From Leucogyrophana mollusca (Eukaryota > Basidiomycota > Agaricomycetes > Boletales): DNA of 64,000 nt. The stretch is taken from NCBI GenBank assembly GCA_021014945.1, contig MU266331.1, forward strand, positions 62,001-126,000, written 5' to 3'. The notes under the pieces were generated by a model. That model searched no databases, was not told the DNA's origin, and was given only the letters and a program-made list of their open reading frames with translations. Shown piece by piece: positions 46,496 through 58,231 of the stretch. Positions within the stretch are counted from its first letter, which is position 1. Every line of letters starts with the position of its first letter. The translations under genes and the position numbers were made by a program.

Positions 46496-48451
46496 TCAAT
46501 GAGTAGTGATTGCCGCCCGCCCGCCCGCCCTAGAAAGCCGGTCTAAGTTGTCTGGCCTGAGTATGCTCGAGGCCGGTAGATCGACGCCAAAGACGGGCTG
46601 GTCGTCTCGGTCACTTCTAATGGTGAGATGTTCTGTCGGTACACCGAAGCGTTCAGTGGAACCGACTAAAGAGAGAGCTTTCAGGCGTTCGTTCTCGCGT
46701 TTTAGCTCCTCCACCTCACCACGTCTGCGATCAGACTCCCGTAACGACTGTTCAAGGACATCCTTTGTATTCCCAAGCTCCCTTTCGAGCGCCCTGATTC
46801 GGCGCACCATATGCTGTGTAATGATAGCCGACTGTTGCATGCCGGAGAAATCTGATAACTTGATGTATGCTGGGCAGTGAAACGAAGTCCGTAAGACGAC
46901 GCGCATGATAAATAACTTTTGGCCTCACTGGTATCCAGAATATTGACTTTGCCGTGGTTCAAGGTTGGACTTGATGATTCACCCCCCGTAATGAAGACTC
47001 GATTTCCCAAGGAAGCCACCGCGTGCCCTGAGCATAGGCTGGGGGAAACTCCCATGTTGGGACCACGTAGGACGTACCAGCGACGCGCTATACAAAGTGA
47101 TGATGAGAACGGAAGCAGTCGGGTTCAAGGAGGAGCATGCTCACCGGAGACACTGAAAGCAGCAAGGTCGTCCATGCATTTTCTATCCTGGCCTCGTCTG
47201 CCAAAGACGTAGATGATATCTCCAACAAGAGCCGCCGCATGTCCCTCTCTGGGTGATGGTATGCATCCGACACACTGCAATTCCTCCCACTTTCGCGTCG
47301 TCACGTCGAAGGTCCATGTGTCATTGTAACAACAATGCCCATTGGTGCCACCGAAACTAGGTGACGAGCGTAAGAAATCAGGCCCGAACGAAGAAAATGG
47401 CTATGGCATACAGGACAAAACGAGTGCCATACGCTACCAGAATGTGGCCACTACGCCGAGTAGGTCGCTCAATACTGACAGGTTCACAGCGCTTCCAAGC
47501 AGGCTCCAATCGCACTGCACAAAGTCCAGCACAGCATACAATCTGGAAATGATGGTGACTTACATGACCGAAGATCAAAAACCCATAGGTCATCCAAATA
47601 CTGGCCGTCTACTTGCCCACCGAACATGTAAAACTTACTGGCAGTTATGACAGCCGCGTGTCCGAGTCGGCCAGCAGGCGAAGGCCCACGGAGGTATACT
47701 TTCGTCCACTCTTGAGAGACTGTATTCAAAATGGATTCGCCCATCAGGTAGAAACGACAAGATACACACCAGGCTTGAGAAGATAGAGGTCGTCATCATA
47801 CTGGCCCATCAAGTTCAGATCTGCGCCTGACTTTGAATTCCCTCCCCAGACAATGAGAACATTACCCACGAGCGCACTCGCATGCCCGAATCGCGGTGAA
47901 GGAGATTCACCAGTAGTTTCCACGAGAACTGCAGAAAGAGAAATTTTATAGAGGTCGTTATGAGCCACTCCACGAACAAGACCACCAAAAAGGTAGAGTC
48001 GCCCATTTGACGCGGTAGTTGCGGAAAGTGTGTGACCATAACGACGAAAAGGTCTGGGGATGTTGCGGGTGATATTGAGTGGGCTCCTGGAACGGATGCA
48101 GATGGAAGGAGGAGTAGCCTCTCTGACCAGGGATATACCTGACGTGACTGCTGAGATGAACGCATATTGCAAGGGCTGTATACAGATAGCCGTAGAAATA
48201 AACGTTAAAGAGGCATTGAGGCAGTCACTGCCACGTCTCTTTAAATATTCATCAGCTCGACTCAGGTTTATTCCACCTGAGATCATCATTCCGTTGGCCA
48301 GTAGGAGGTGAGCTGGAGAATAGGCCATCTGATTATGACTGGGAGAAAATTGCGTCGCACCTGTGCGAGATGGGAAACACGGTGAGCAATGCTGTATATC
48401 GCACGGATCACACTCCAAAACCTGCTTAGGGAGACCATCGAATCTAAACAT
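46496..48451 (-). CDS. short kelch-repeat protein (copy D), diverged
   Basis: Six exons (48451-47770, 47719-47564, 47514-47412, 47356-47145, 47087-46929, 46869-46496) stay in frame for up to 561 aa. The start is uncertain; several in-frame ATGs lie between 48451 and ~48280. The kelch part begins near residue 135 (FRRYGHTLSATTASNGRLYL; MFGGQVDGQYLDDLWVFDL; FGGTNGHCCYNDTWTFDV; AVASLGNRVFITGG). A ~120-residue tail with one coiled coil follows (RIRALERELGNTKDVLEQSL). Exon sizes 103 and 212 nt equal those of copies A-C, so it is the same gene family, but residue identity is much lower than between A, B and C. One repeat has lost a glycine of its GG pair (YVFGRRGQ). Confidence 0.7.
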
Positions 48452-49096
48452 GAGAGCCCGGATGACGAACGACGCATGTCAGATAAGGGACTTGGGCAAC
48501 GGTGTCACTCATTCCAGGTTATAATAGCACTGTCATCTTCGGAATCATGGTCACGTTTACGGTGAAACATGACGCGATCACGAGAGGGGAACAATCTATT
48601 ACAAGCTGGACATCTGTCATCAGGATGGGACAGCAGATTGATTCGGGACACCGAATACCTTTGAATCCACAGATAAATATTGGGGTCCTGTAATCACCGT
48701 AGTGAGTGCAGGTCCTCGAGGAAGACAGAGAACGCACTCGGCAGATGAAGTCACGCGAGCGAGTCCCGTTTGCAGCTGATCGGGTGTGGTGGTTGCTAGA
48801 CAAGTAATGCTGTGAATGATATACACACAGTTATAGTTTCAGATGGACCGTACTGTCTTGCAAGGCTGGCTTTGAGGGCAGAACCGAAGGCAAGGAGAGA
48901 CCAGCCATGATGGCAGTAGTGGAGGAAGCCTTGGGATAGCCACCGAAATGTTTGTCTCTGTCTGTCATCCTGGATGAATCTGCTCCGTTGCGACAGCTCT
49001 CGGCCTGGCTCAGCAAATAAAGAGACTCAGACTCGACAGTCTTTGTCTTTGCGACTAGAGTCCTTGCTGAACACGCCAGGCAGTAATTCGAGCGAA
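48452..49096. other. intergenic region, no supported gene
   Basis: About 645 bp with the divergent upstream regions of kelch copy D and the lipase gene. Small ORFs only. The lipase frame remains open upstream to an ATG at 48974. Confidence 0.35.
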
Positions 49097-51255
49097 ATGG
49101 TAGGCAAATTAGCGCTGCCCAATAACTCCACCGCATTTCCCAAGACGCCCTATACTGGCAACCCCACACGTGCATTCCATAGCAGAAGCTTGACTCTCCC
49201 GCAGTCTTTCCGGCAAGACCCAATCACCCGCCCCCCAATGTCCACCTTGTCCCCACAGAAAAAGTCGCCAACTCCGGTTGTACGCTGGTTGAGCAGTTGG
49301 ACAGAAGATTCGTTGCACGCAGCCCACTCGCGCAAGCCGTCTTCCTCCTCTACTAAGTCATTTACTTCGAGCGCCGGCTCAGGATCACCACCGGAAAGGT
49401 CACCAAGCTCGTCGTGTCCACCGTCGCCGGGTCTATCGGCTCTGAACGAAGCATTGAGCGACAATATCTTGCCTATGCCTCCACCTCCAGCCCGTCTTCC
49501 TCCTTCGTTCTACGCTTCTCGATCGCTCTCGCGTCCCCCACCACTTCTGAACAACCTCACGCGATCAACCCTTCCTACAGCGTCGGTTTCCCGTCATCCA
49601 ACACTTTCTGAAGAGCACCCTTTTGACTACGCCGCAGACCCAGACAGTCCGCTCTCCCCCACTCGGATATCTCCTACTCACTCTCCACCAACCCGTTCCT
49701 CGATAGATACTCTTCGTTCTGTACGTGATCGAGGTATACACACTACCGCGACGCCCCAGATTACCCCGTCCAACTCTCTCACTCGCTGGTGGTTCCAGTC
49801 GGATAGCAAGGAGAATGTGGACACACTTCTAAATGAAGAGGACCGTTCCGACGCTTCCCAGCCTTCACAGGATAAGATAAAAAAGAAATGTACGTCTGCA
49901 CACCCCCGTATCCATCGTCTGATCACTAAAGCCCATGGTCAGACCGCTCACCAAAGAACCCAATCGTGTTCTGTCATGGACTCCTAGGGTTTGACTCTGT
50001 GACTATTGGCCCCTCAATAGCCCCAATGCAAGTGACTCACTGGCGTGGTATCAAAGAGGTACTAGAGGCGAACGACACAGAAGTTCTTATAACACGTGTC
50101 CCTGCTACTAGCAGTCCTGTGGACAGGGCGAAAGTGCTCGAGCAGCGAATATCAGAGGTATATCCCGGGAGAAAAGTCCATCTTGTAGGTATGGTGCACC
50201 GTTTTATTCTCGCATGACTTCTTGCTGAAGTTATTCAGGACATAGCATGGTAAATACATCGTCAAGCTAGATGTTTTGGCAATGCTGACTTTCGCCTCAG
50301 GGTGGACTCGACTGCCGGTATCTCACTACACATCTTACTGACCGTAAATTCGAAGTCCTCTCCATAACTACAATAGCGACACCTCACCGCGGTTCTGCCT
50401 TCGCCGACCACTTCATCGCAACTATCGGTAAAGAACGCATGCCTTCCGTTATCTCCTTACTGGACCTCCTGCCAAACGGTGGTGGCGACGGCAAGGCTTT
50501 CGAGTGTCTCACCATTGATAGCATGCGCGCCTTCAATGAGCAGACTCCTGACGTGGATGGTGTGAGGTACTTCAGCTGGGGGGCTGTCTACGAACCCGGG
50601 TTGATTGACACTTGGAAGTGAGCTCCTTTAACTTTTTAGGGTGGGCTTTGGCTCACGGCGTGCAGATGGCCACATTCGGTGATTCTTGAGAAAGAAGGCC
50701 CGAACGATGGCCTCGTTTCTATCGAGTCATCAAAATGGGTAGGTTTCGGAACTTACTATTCTATCACTCGCTCATTGTCTCTTTGATCAGGGTACATACC
50801 TTGGCACGTTGTCGGGTGTCAACCACCTTGACCTCGTGGGCTGGATCAACACCGCTCGTTACAAATGGGCGGAGATCAGGGGAAAGGAGATCAAATTCAA
50901 GCCAGCGACGTTCTACCTTGGAATTGCGGATTACCTTGCTTGGGAGGTAGAGGGTCAGGGGAAGGACGAGAAAGCGACAGGTGGTGGCCAGGGGAATACT
51001 GGCGGTGGTGAAGCCGAATGGATGCGGAAAGGAGGGGACCGTGATGGAGGATCGGAAAACGGGGTTGTGGGAATTGAGAGGAGTGATTCGGAGGGGAGCA
51101 ACGGTGAGCAAGCGAGGATGAAGAAGAGCTTGCTGGACGGGAGTGCGACGCTACCCGAGGCCGAGTCCACAGACGACACACCGAGGTCAGACGGAATCAT
51201 GCAGGGCAGCGCCTCATCGGACCAACCTTCTAGACTACAGTACACACGGCTTTAA
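49097..51255 (+). CDS. alpha/beta-hydrolase lipase with long disordered N terminus
   Basis: Six exons (49097-49889, 49943-50188, 50239-50249, 50301-50617, 50666-50738, 50791-51255) give 634 aa. The first ~265 residues are Ser/Pro-rich and disordered. The hydrolase starts at NPIVFCHGLLGFDSV (~270) and continues through the nucleophile elbow GHSMGG (Ser ~349), TTIATPHRGSAFADHF, NDGLVSIESS (Asp ~470) and NHLDLVGW (His ~492). This resembles the bacterial-type triacylglycerol lipase pattern (HGL, then ATPHRG, then NDGLV). The GHSM codons come from an 11-nt exon. The C-terminal ~90 residues are Gly/Glu-rich. No signal peptide is seen, so it is probably intracellular. The ATG at 48974 is an alternative start. 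Confidence 0.85.
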
Positions 51256-51523
51256 GAACTGGTAACTCATACTCATACCCCGCATGGTTGCATTACATAG
51301 TACATTCGTCACTATAAGCTTTCTGGTACCATAATAGATGTAGCAATATAACTTCCGGTTCCTCATTGACCTTGACATCATCCGGCGCTTGATAAATCAG
51401 TCATGGGACTCGTCATGCATATGTATGTTGAGATTCCCAAGCTTATCCCAGTTTCAGATCCAAGTCCATTCGACACTAAAGAGTCAGCATTACCTTGCGA
51501 CTAGAACGCCGAAATTCACGACC

Positions 51524-52866
51524 ATGGCAAGCGCAGTCCTCGAACAAATCTCAACCAATAAACACTACGAAGGCCAATTGACCAAGTATAAGTTCAAGGT
51601 ACGAGACTAGCCCACCCTGTGGATAACGTTGTCATGATCATATTGGCATGGGCTCCGTATGGAGATTTGGTCATGATCGACCCATTACGACCCTTGGCAC
51701 GTACTGATGATCTGATCCATACATTGCTCTTTCTGTCACAGTCTGCTGCACTCGGAGGATTGGTTGCCCAATTCAATCTCTTCCTCCCAGCCAATGCGGC
51801 TCAGGGAAAGGTTCCCATCCTTGTATATCTTTCCGGATTAACATGCACAGAAGATAATGGGTAAGTTCACCAGCGAGCTATCTGATCGCTCTGCAAGCTA
51901 ATACTGCCAAGAGCACAAAAGGGTGGTTTCATGAGAGATGCGGCGGCGCAGGGTATCGCTTTGCTCTTCCCCGACACTTCTCCCCGTGGAGCAGGTATCG
52001 AGGGAGAAGATGTCGATTGGGATTTCGGCTCTGGTAGGTGACGACTCCGCCAGATGATTCGGGAGACGTCATCTCACACTTTATTCAGGTGCTGGGTTCT
52101 ACCTGAACGCGACAAACCCAAAGTACTCCACGCACTATAACATGCTTACCCATGTCACAGAGGAGCTTCCCCAAGTCATCGAAGCCGCAGGTATACCCAT
52201 TGTACGCTTTCCCCGCTCATAACTTCATGTTTGCATAATCCAACCTGCCACACAGGACTTTAAACGGCAGTCCATCTTTGGTCATTCTATGGGCGGACAC
52301 GGCGCGTTGACGCTATATCTTTCTTCCCTCTCCAAGTCGAAGCAGTACCGCTCTGCATCCGCATTCTCCCCTATCTGCAATCCGATGAAGGCTCCGTGGG
52401 GAGAGAAGGCATTCACGGGATATCTTAAAGGCGGGATAGAAGAAGCGAGGGAGCGTTACGACGCGACTGAGCTGATCGCAAGAACTAAGGAGCCCGTGCA
52501 TATCTTGATCGACTACGTAGGTGTTCCAGGACATCGATGCACCAATGCAGACCAGCTGATATGTTGTTTAGGGAACGGGCGACAACTTCTTATACCAGCT
52601 GCACCCAGATAGCTTCCTCAAAGCTGCACGCGACGCTGGTCACGACGAGGTCCAAGTGCGCGTCAGAAGCCAAGAGGGCTACGACCACAGTTACTATTTC
52701 GTACGCATGAAACCATTTTGCTACAGTGCTCTCATTCTGACTTCTCGATCCCTTAGATCTCCACTTTTGCTGCAGATCATATTCACTGTGGGTCTTCTGG
52801 GTTCATTCCCGAGGCACTAAAGGCTGACGTTTACTCGCAGTCCACGCAAATTTCCTCAAGGCGTAA
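51524..52866 (+). CDS. S-formylglutathione hydrolase (esterase D family)
   Basis: Eight exons (51524-51598, 51742-51860, 51912-52033, 52089-52201, 52256-52516, 52572-52700, 52757-52787, 52841-52866) give 291 aa, the usual length. Family motifs run in order: VPILVYLSGLTCTEDNG, the LFPDTSPRGAGIEGEDVDWD loop, GAGFYLNATNPKYSTHYNM, nucleophile GHSMGGHGAL (Ser ~154), PVHILIDYGTGDNFL (Asp ~234) and GYDHSYYF (His ~269). The enzyme hydrolyses S-formylglutathione to formate and glutathione, the second step of glutathione-dependent formaldehyde detoxification in the cytosol. This pathway matters during lignin and methoxyl-group breakdown. The first intron (143 nt) is unusually long for this window. Confidence 0.95.
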
Positions 52867-53042
52867 TGACAGCGTTATCGTTTTACCAGGAGAGTAAATG
52901 TCGGAACATGTATCATCCGTTGTACGAATACAATGAATTAAGCCATCGTTGTGCAATAGAAAGACCGGGAAGACCGACAGGGGCTACCAAAGACCCCCCA
53001 GCAGGGCATCGAGGCAAGGAGAGAAGGGACACCACCCGAGAC

Positions 53043-55162
53043 CTAAGAGGCGGAGCGGATTCGTTCTCGGTATGCGTCTTCGAGTTCGTCGATATCGTCG
53101 GTGATCCATAGACTTCGGAGGGCCGCATACACAGTCGCACGCAGGTGAGGATCGGATACGAGGAGATGACACACGAGATGTTTCGCTGGGAAGATAATAT
53201 TTTAGTGCCTCAGGATCACCCAAGATAAATAACCGAATGACGTCTTCGGAAAGCAGCCTAGAAAGACCAGCGTGACACTGAGTTTATTACATACCGGCAC
53301 GCAAAGGATTCCAGATGGTTTCACAGAAGAACATCTGGCCATCAACAATCCGTCGTTTCGTCTTCTCATCTTGGTTTATCGAGCATTGTGATTCGACGAA
53401 ACCCTGAGAATCGACGAAGTCGCTCATCGTAGGTGTGGCATGGAGGGAATGACTTTCGAAGTCGAACGGATGACTGCCCCTGTAAGTCACAGAAACACTC
53501 AAGACCCTCCCGTATCTAGCCAGAAACTACTCACGTGAGCATTGCGAACAAAATCACTCCCGCGCTCCAGCAGTCTGCAGGCATGCCCACGTATCCCAGG
53601 TGTTTGTTATCCAGGGCAAGGACCCCTTCTGGGGGAAGATATGAAATAGTTCCACAAACGTGCAGAGTTTCTTGGTAAGCCTTTGGTCGTGCAAGCCCAA
53701 AATCAGCGATCTGAATGCGGGGATAAGGACCAGGGGAGAAGAGGAGAATGTTTTCTGGCTGTGTAAGAATTTAGCATGTACGCTATAGCAATAAATAGTG
53801 GCGAGTCTGCAATGATATACCTTGAGGTCTTCGCACGCAGTCAGCTTCTGGAAGTTTCTGGAAGGCAGAAATAGAGTGGTCGAACATACCTCGATGCGAA
53901 ATCATCCTATCATGAAGATATTTCAAGCCTTTTAGTAGCTGGTACATAATATACTTAGCCTCTCCCTCGCATAGACGATGTCCGGAATGATTTGTGATAT
54001 ACGTGAAAAGGTCGCCACCGGTTGAGAGTTGTAGCATGATGTACCTTCAGGGACATTGTATGAGGATCGCAGAAGAAGGATGTAAAGCTTACAGGAATTC
54101 TGGATCAGAATGAACATCATACACTCTATTGATATTCGGCTGTGAACTGCCTGTTAGCTGCCGAGGTGGAGAGACAAAGGTCTCTTACATGTTGCAGGTT
54201 CATCAAGAGTGTAGCCTCCTTCATTTCCTTCTTCATATCGCTGCCTTCTTTGCGCTTGATGATCTTGCACGCTACCTGTCGATGGGCGGTCGTGTCCAGG
54301 GCGAGCTGCACTGTCGCATAGCTGCCGCTACCGAGGCAATGAGAAGTTATGAGATATCCTCCAAGGTCCTGGAAGAGAAGAAAGTCAGGCGGATGGATAC
54401 TCGGAACGAAAAAAAAAAGAACTTTGTATGGCTGCTTTTGCGAGGAAACTGGCTCCTTCCTGTCTGGTAGCTGTTTCCATTTCAGTACACATTGAAAGGC
54501 TGCGGAATTGTAAGTTCGTGTCAACAATATCCAGAGCCTGGTATACGAACTTTGCGACGCAGGGATTTTTATGGTGTCTCCGTGCACAACAATTGCGGAG
54601 ACTTTACGGATTTTGTGGCCGTTCAACACCAGGCCATTGGTAGATAGATCCTATACTTTTGTGATCAAAAACAAGAAATACTTATAAATAGTAACGTTGG
54701 GGAACATACCTGACAGGAAATGATGATTCCTCCGGTGCTTGATCGGACGCTGGACGAAATGTAAGCCTCAAGCTACAGGACGCGCTAACGTTGGGCTGAC
54801 GCATGTATCTTGCAATGCAAGCTAGAAACCACGATATCAGGGACAACGTAAGAGCTGTGGAAGACAACCGATTCAGTCGCTATCGGAGGGTCAGGGGGAT
54901 CAAATATGACCAAAGTGAGGGATTTCTTCCGATAGTCAGTGGTTTGCCGATGGTCAGCGTCAAAGCTGGTGTGAAAGTCAGAGGGTTTTTGAAACATGAT
55001 CATACAAACTATATGATCACCTTCCATGCGACCGTCAGCTGTTGTTGTTACGAATTTGGCGCATATATCTGATGACCCGGAAGGTTGCGTCCGCCTCGAC
55101 AACGAAGGAGCCAAGGAGGCTACAGGTTGAGTCGGCCCGAAGGATTCACTTGAAGCTATCAT
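53043..55162 (-). CDS. FHA-domain checkpoint kinase, Chk2/Cds1 type
   Basis: Fourteen small exons (55162-55021, 54965-54911, 54854-54801, 54749-54710, 54650-54551, 54499-54423, 54368-54189, 54139-54093, 54044-53890, 53828-53821, 53758-53535, 53479-53295, 53257-53234, 53185-53043) give 477 aa. The N terminus has two TQ sites (PTQPVAS, RTQPSG). An FHA domain (~50-125) shows the phosphothreonine-binding residues in TIGRNPS, SSLHCKIH and DLSTNG. The kinase domain (~157-440) has GSGSYATV, VACKII, HRDLKPEN, DFGLAR and PADCWSAGVIL. SQ/TQ cluster, FHA and kinase in this order define Chk2/Rad53/Cds1 checkpoint kinases acting below ATM/ATR. The 24-nt exon 13 is the least certain join. HRDLK is rebuilt across an 8-nt exon. 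Confidence 0.85.
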
Positions 55163-55393
55163 GGCTTAGGACGCTGATGGACAGTGAGAGAGACGAAGGG
55201 CGTGCAACGCGCGCAAACCTGAGCTTTAAAAGGGATGGAGAAAGAAAGAAGCGAGCCCTTGAGGTTTGAATTGGACGCGTTGTGGCGACCACTGACATTC
55301 GTCACGTGCCAAGTATCAGTGTCTTGATAACGGTGTCCCCATCATTCTCCTGAGACATATTCTATGATGGTGATAAATCCTACATGGACGAGG
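55163..55393. promoter_or_regulatory. promoter region of the checkpoint kinase
   Basis: 231 bp upstream of the kinase ATG and downstream of the LSG1 stop. It contains ACGCGT at 55275-55280, ~113 bp before the ATG, identical to the MluI cell-cycle box bound by MBF in other fungi. A single 6-mer may be chance. Confidence 0.35.
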
Positions 55394-57831
55394 CTAATCG
55401 TACCCCTTCCCGCTACGCTGTTTAACCCTCTTATCTTTCTTATGGTGTTTCTTGTCTCTGTGATCCGCACCGGTGCTCGCCAGCACAGCAGCAATCCTCG
55501 CTCTCCGCCCACTGAGAGGCGTTCCGTCATCTGCAACCATATTCTGGTGCGGGTAAATCTTCCCTCTTGAGAACTCCTGACCGTGACGCGCCGAACCTTG
55601 GATGAAAGGTCGGGATGACAGGGTTGAGTTGTGCGCAAAGAAGTCTTGATCAACGGCATGCGATTTATGACCCTGGCCCTGTGCAGCAAGGATGCTGGCC
55701 GTATTGGCGGGGACGAAGGTATCTGCGCCCTTGCCAACCCTCGTCACGGGAGCTTTCTTCTTCCCAGTCGCCCGCAGGAGCGAAAGCTCGTGCGTGCGCT
55801 CGTTGAAGGACTCTTCTGATACGTTTGGAGGAGGGTGGCAGAAAAGGAGCTTTCCGTTCACGTAGTCCTTGAGGATATATCGTGCAGATCGTGCTTCGTC
55901 GGGGTTACCCTGCCCCGAACGCGTGAAACCACGTGCAACTGGCAGAATTACATGCTCAGACGTTATCCCGCGATGAAGTTGTGGCTGCCTTACTAGCGTA
56001 TGATATGAGGAAATCCTCGGCCGTAACACTCCCATCGCCCCCTTCCTCTATGCCTTTGACTTTAATGGCAAGTCCATAAGTTGCTTCCAGCACTTCCCTC
56101 GGTATTCTCTTGGTGACGAGCGCAGTGGGACCCGAGTGCTCTCGCATTTGATCGATCGGCAAAACACCATCGCAGACAAGAGCTGCCTTTGTTGTCGCAA
56201 ATTGTGGGAAGACAAGACCGGGACAATCACACAGCACCATGGTGGGTGATAAATGTATTGTTTGAAAGTGCTTGGTCTTCCCTGGTGTCGACGATACACT
56301 GACTTTCTTTTCCCCGAGTAGTGCGTTGATCGTGCTCGATTTACCAACGTTAGGATATCCGACAAGGCCAACTACCAGCTTAGACGGGGGCTCGCCGGAG
56401 GGGCCCGCAAAAACTTTCGCGAATCAGGACCTAGCGGTCTACAGTCGGGCGGAAAGACGTACTGGATAAATCCGGGGCAGCTTGAACGAATAGGTCCTCC
56501 AATTCTAGCACTGACAGGACTTTAGTTCGGGGATCTTGACCGTCGGGTGTGTCTTCCTCGGTCGATATATATATATGATCATCCTGAGTGTCCTCCGAGT
56601 CGGATTCTGGCGGAGGTTCGGGATCGGAAGATTCATCTTCTACTCCATTGTCACTGTCGTCATCGACAGGCGTGTCAGGCCCCTCAGAGTCTGAAGATGA
56701 CTCCTGTTCTTCGACTTCAGCAGAGGTTGCCTCGGCTTGTATTGCCGCATCACGGCGTGCTTGTTGGATCGCTGCTGCATTTGCGGCGGAGAAGAAGGCG
56801 TACTGAACACCTTGCTCATCAAAAAAATCTGCCCACAAACGTCTTCGGAAAAGAAAGGCAGAGATAGTCAGCTTCGTGCCGCAAAGCCGTTCAATACCGC
56901 GATGTAGAGACCGGAATAGAACCAGCTTACCTCTGAGTTGCAGTCAGTAGATCCGCCTTATTGATCAATAGTAGGCTTCGCCTCTTGTCCCTCCCCGTAC
57001 CCGCTTCTCCTTCTGCTCCTTCGACATCTTTCACATAGGCTTCAAGATCTTCGCATCTGAATCGTAGGGGATTACGTGCATCGACGATCTGAACCACCAA
57101 GTGTGATCGCTCAAGTACACGCCATAGTTGCCGCCAGACCTCTATATTGCGCTCAAACGGCGTGAGGAGAAATTTATCTTCTTCTTGAAGCCTGAAAGCC
57201 ATGAGCTATATCGGAAGAGCCTTTCAGCAGGGTGCGTACTGTGCCAGCCCTCTCCGCCACTCCAAGAATGCATCTTTCTCCTGACGATCCAACTGGGCTG
57301 TAGTGATAGATTTCGTCCACGGCGGTCTCCTTGGAACTCTGAGACGCTCTTTGTTTTCCTGATGCTTGCGAAGGGTAGATTGTTCTTCTTTATCGGAGAG
57401 AAGATACGGATTATGGGTGGATCCAGCAGAAGATTGTATAATCTTAACATTGCGTCTTTCTGTAATGCACTTGTGAACCCGCTACTTTGGTTGGGGGAAA
57501 ACTGGACTCACCAGCGGTGAACTCCGTTCCAGCGAGTTGAGCGGTATTCAGGAATTCATCGAGATCCCTCTCCTGGGTGACGGACTTCAATCGAGTTGTA
57601 GAGTCTAGCTCCGTTGTATACTAGGTCGTCGGGCGATCGACTTCAGTTCACTCGGTGAAGTCAGAATCACCACTTACCAAGCCTGATTCCTGTCGTTCTC
57701 GAGTATCCTTCACTTTCCTGTTAATAATCGCTCGTCCCAACCCCGATGGATTCTGATTCTTTTGTCTCGGTGGCTACTCTGGAGGTAAAGATCCAAGAAA
57801 ATTGGCTAGATCTGCTGCAGCATCTCACCAT
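55394..57831 (-). CDS. LSG1: large-subunit GTPase 1 (60S export / Nmd3 release)
   Basis: Eight coding exons (57831-57829, 57773-57678, 57620-57512, 57459-57240, 57191-56931, 56842-56463, 56413-55994, 55938-55394) give 677 aa. The order of GTPase motifs is circularly permuted, as in the YlqF/YawG class: NKADLL (G4, ~225) comes before GYPNVGKSS (G1, ~375) and DCPGLVFP (G3, ~410). An acidic insert (~265-335) separates the halves. The N-terminal GLGRAIINRKVKDTRERQES and the DLDEFLNTAQLAGTEFTA segment are LSG1-specific, and the C terminus is lysine-rich. Lsg1 acts in the cytoplasm on pre-60S particles to release the export adaptor Nmd3. The first coding exon is the bare ATG. Confidence 0.95.
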
Positions 57832-58231
57832 TGTACGGCGATGTGTGTTGAAATCGAGACGCCTGCGAGCTCCGGCGATTTTTCAAGGCTTCTTTCAAGG
57901 ATTCGGGGTATGAACGTAGCCAATCCGAAGCAGCAGGAATGAATCCGGCAGCGACTTCGGGATGACTGACTCGCTGGACGAAACTTGGCACCATGACTAA
58001 GCGTGAGAGCATATTCCTGACATCTGCTGCTCAGATCTCAAGATCTCAAACCGGGCTCTTACAGAGGCCAGCAAAAAGCCAGCTAGTTTTATTTATGTAT
58101 AAAACGAAGCAATTTACACAAACACGTTGATATAACCAGCAAAAAAAACCATCAAAAGAGGTGTACACTGCGACAGCCCCAATAGCACGACCCATTAACT
58201 TCAGAATCACAGTCCACACTTTTAAAATGAA
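57832..58231. other. LSG1 upstream region / GH5-1 3' flank
   Basis: 400 bp. An ORF from ATG 58012 (minus) overlaps the LSG1 start in another frame and, if transcribed and spliced with LSG1, would end shortly inside exon 2. It could be a uORF or chance. Confidence 0.4.

Noticed and set aside
46512..46530. GCCCGCCCGCCC run as a regulatory repeat
   Set aside because: It is inside the last coding exon of kelch copy D, encoding Gly-Gly-Arg-type residues; simple low-complexity coding sequence.
56565..56577. TATATATATA as a promoter TATA box
   Set aside because: It lies within a coding exon of LSG1 (HIYIST segment).
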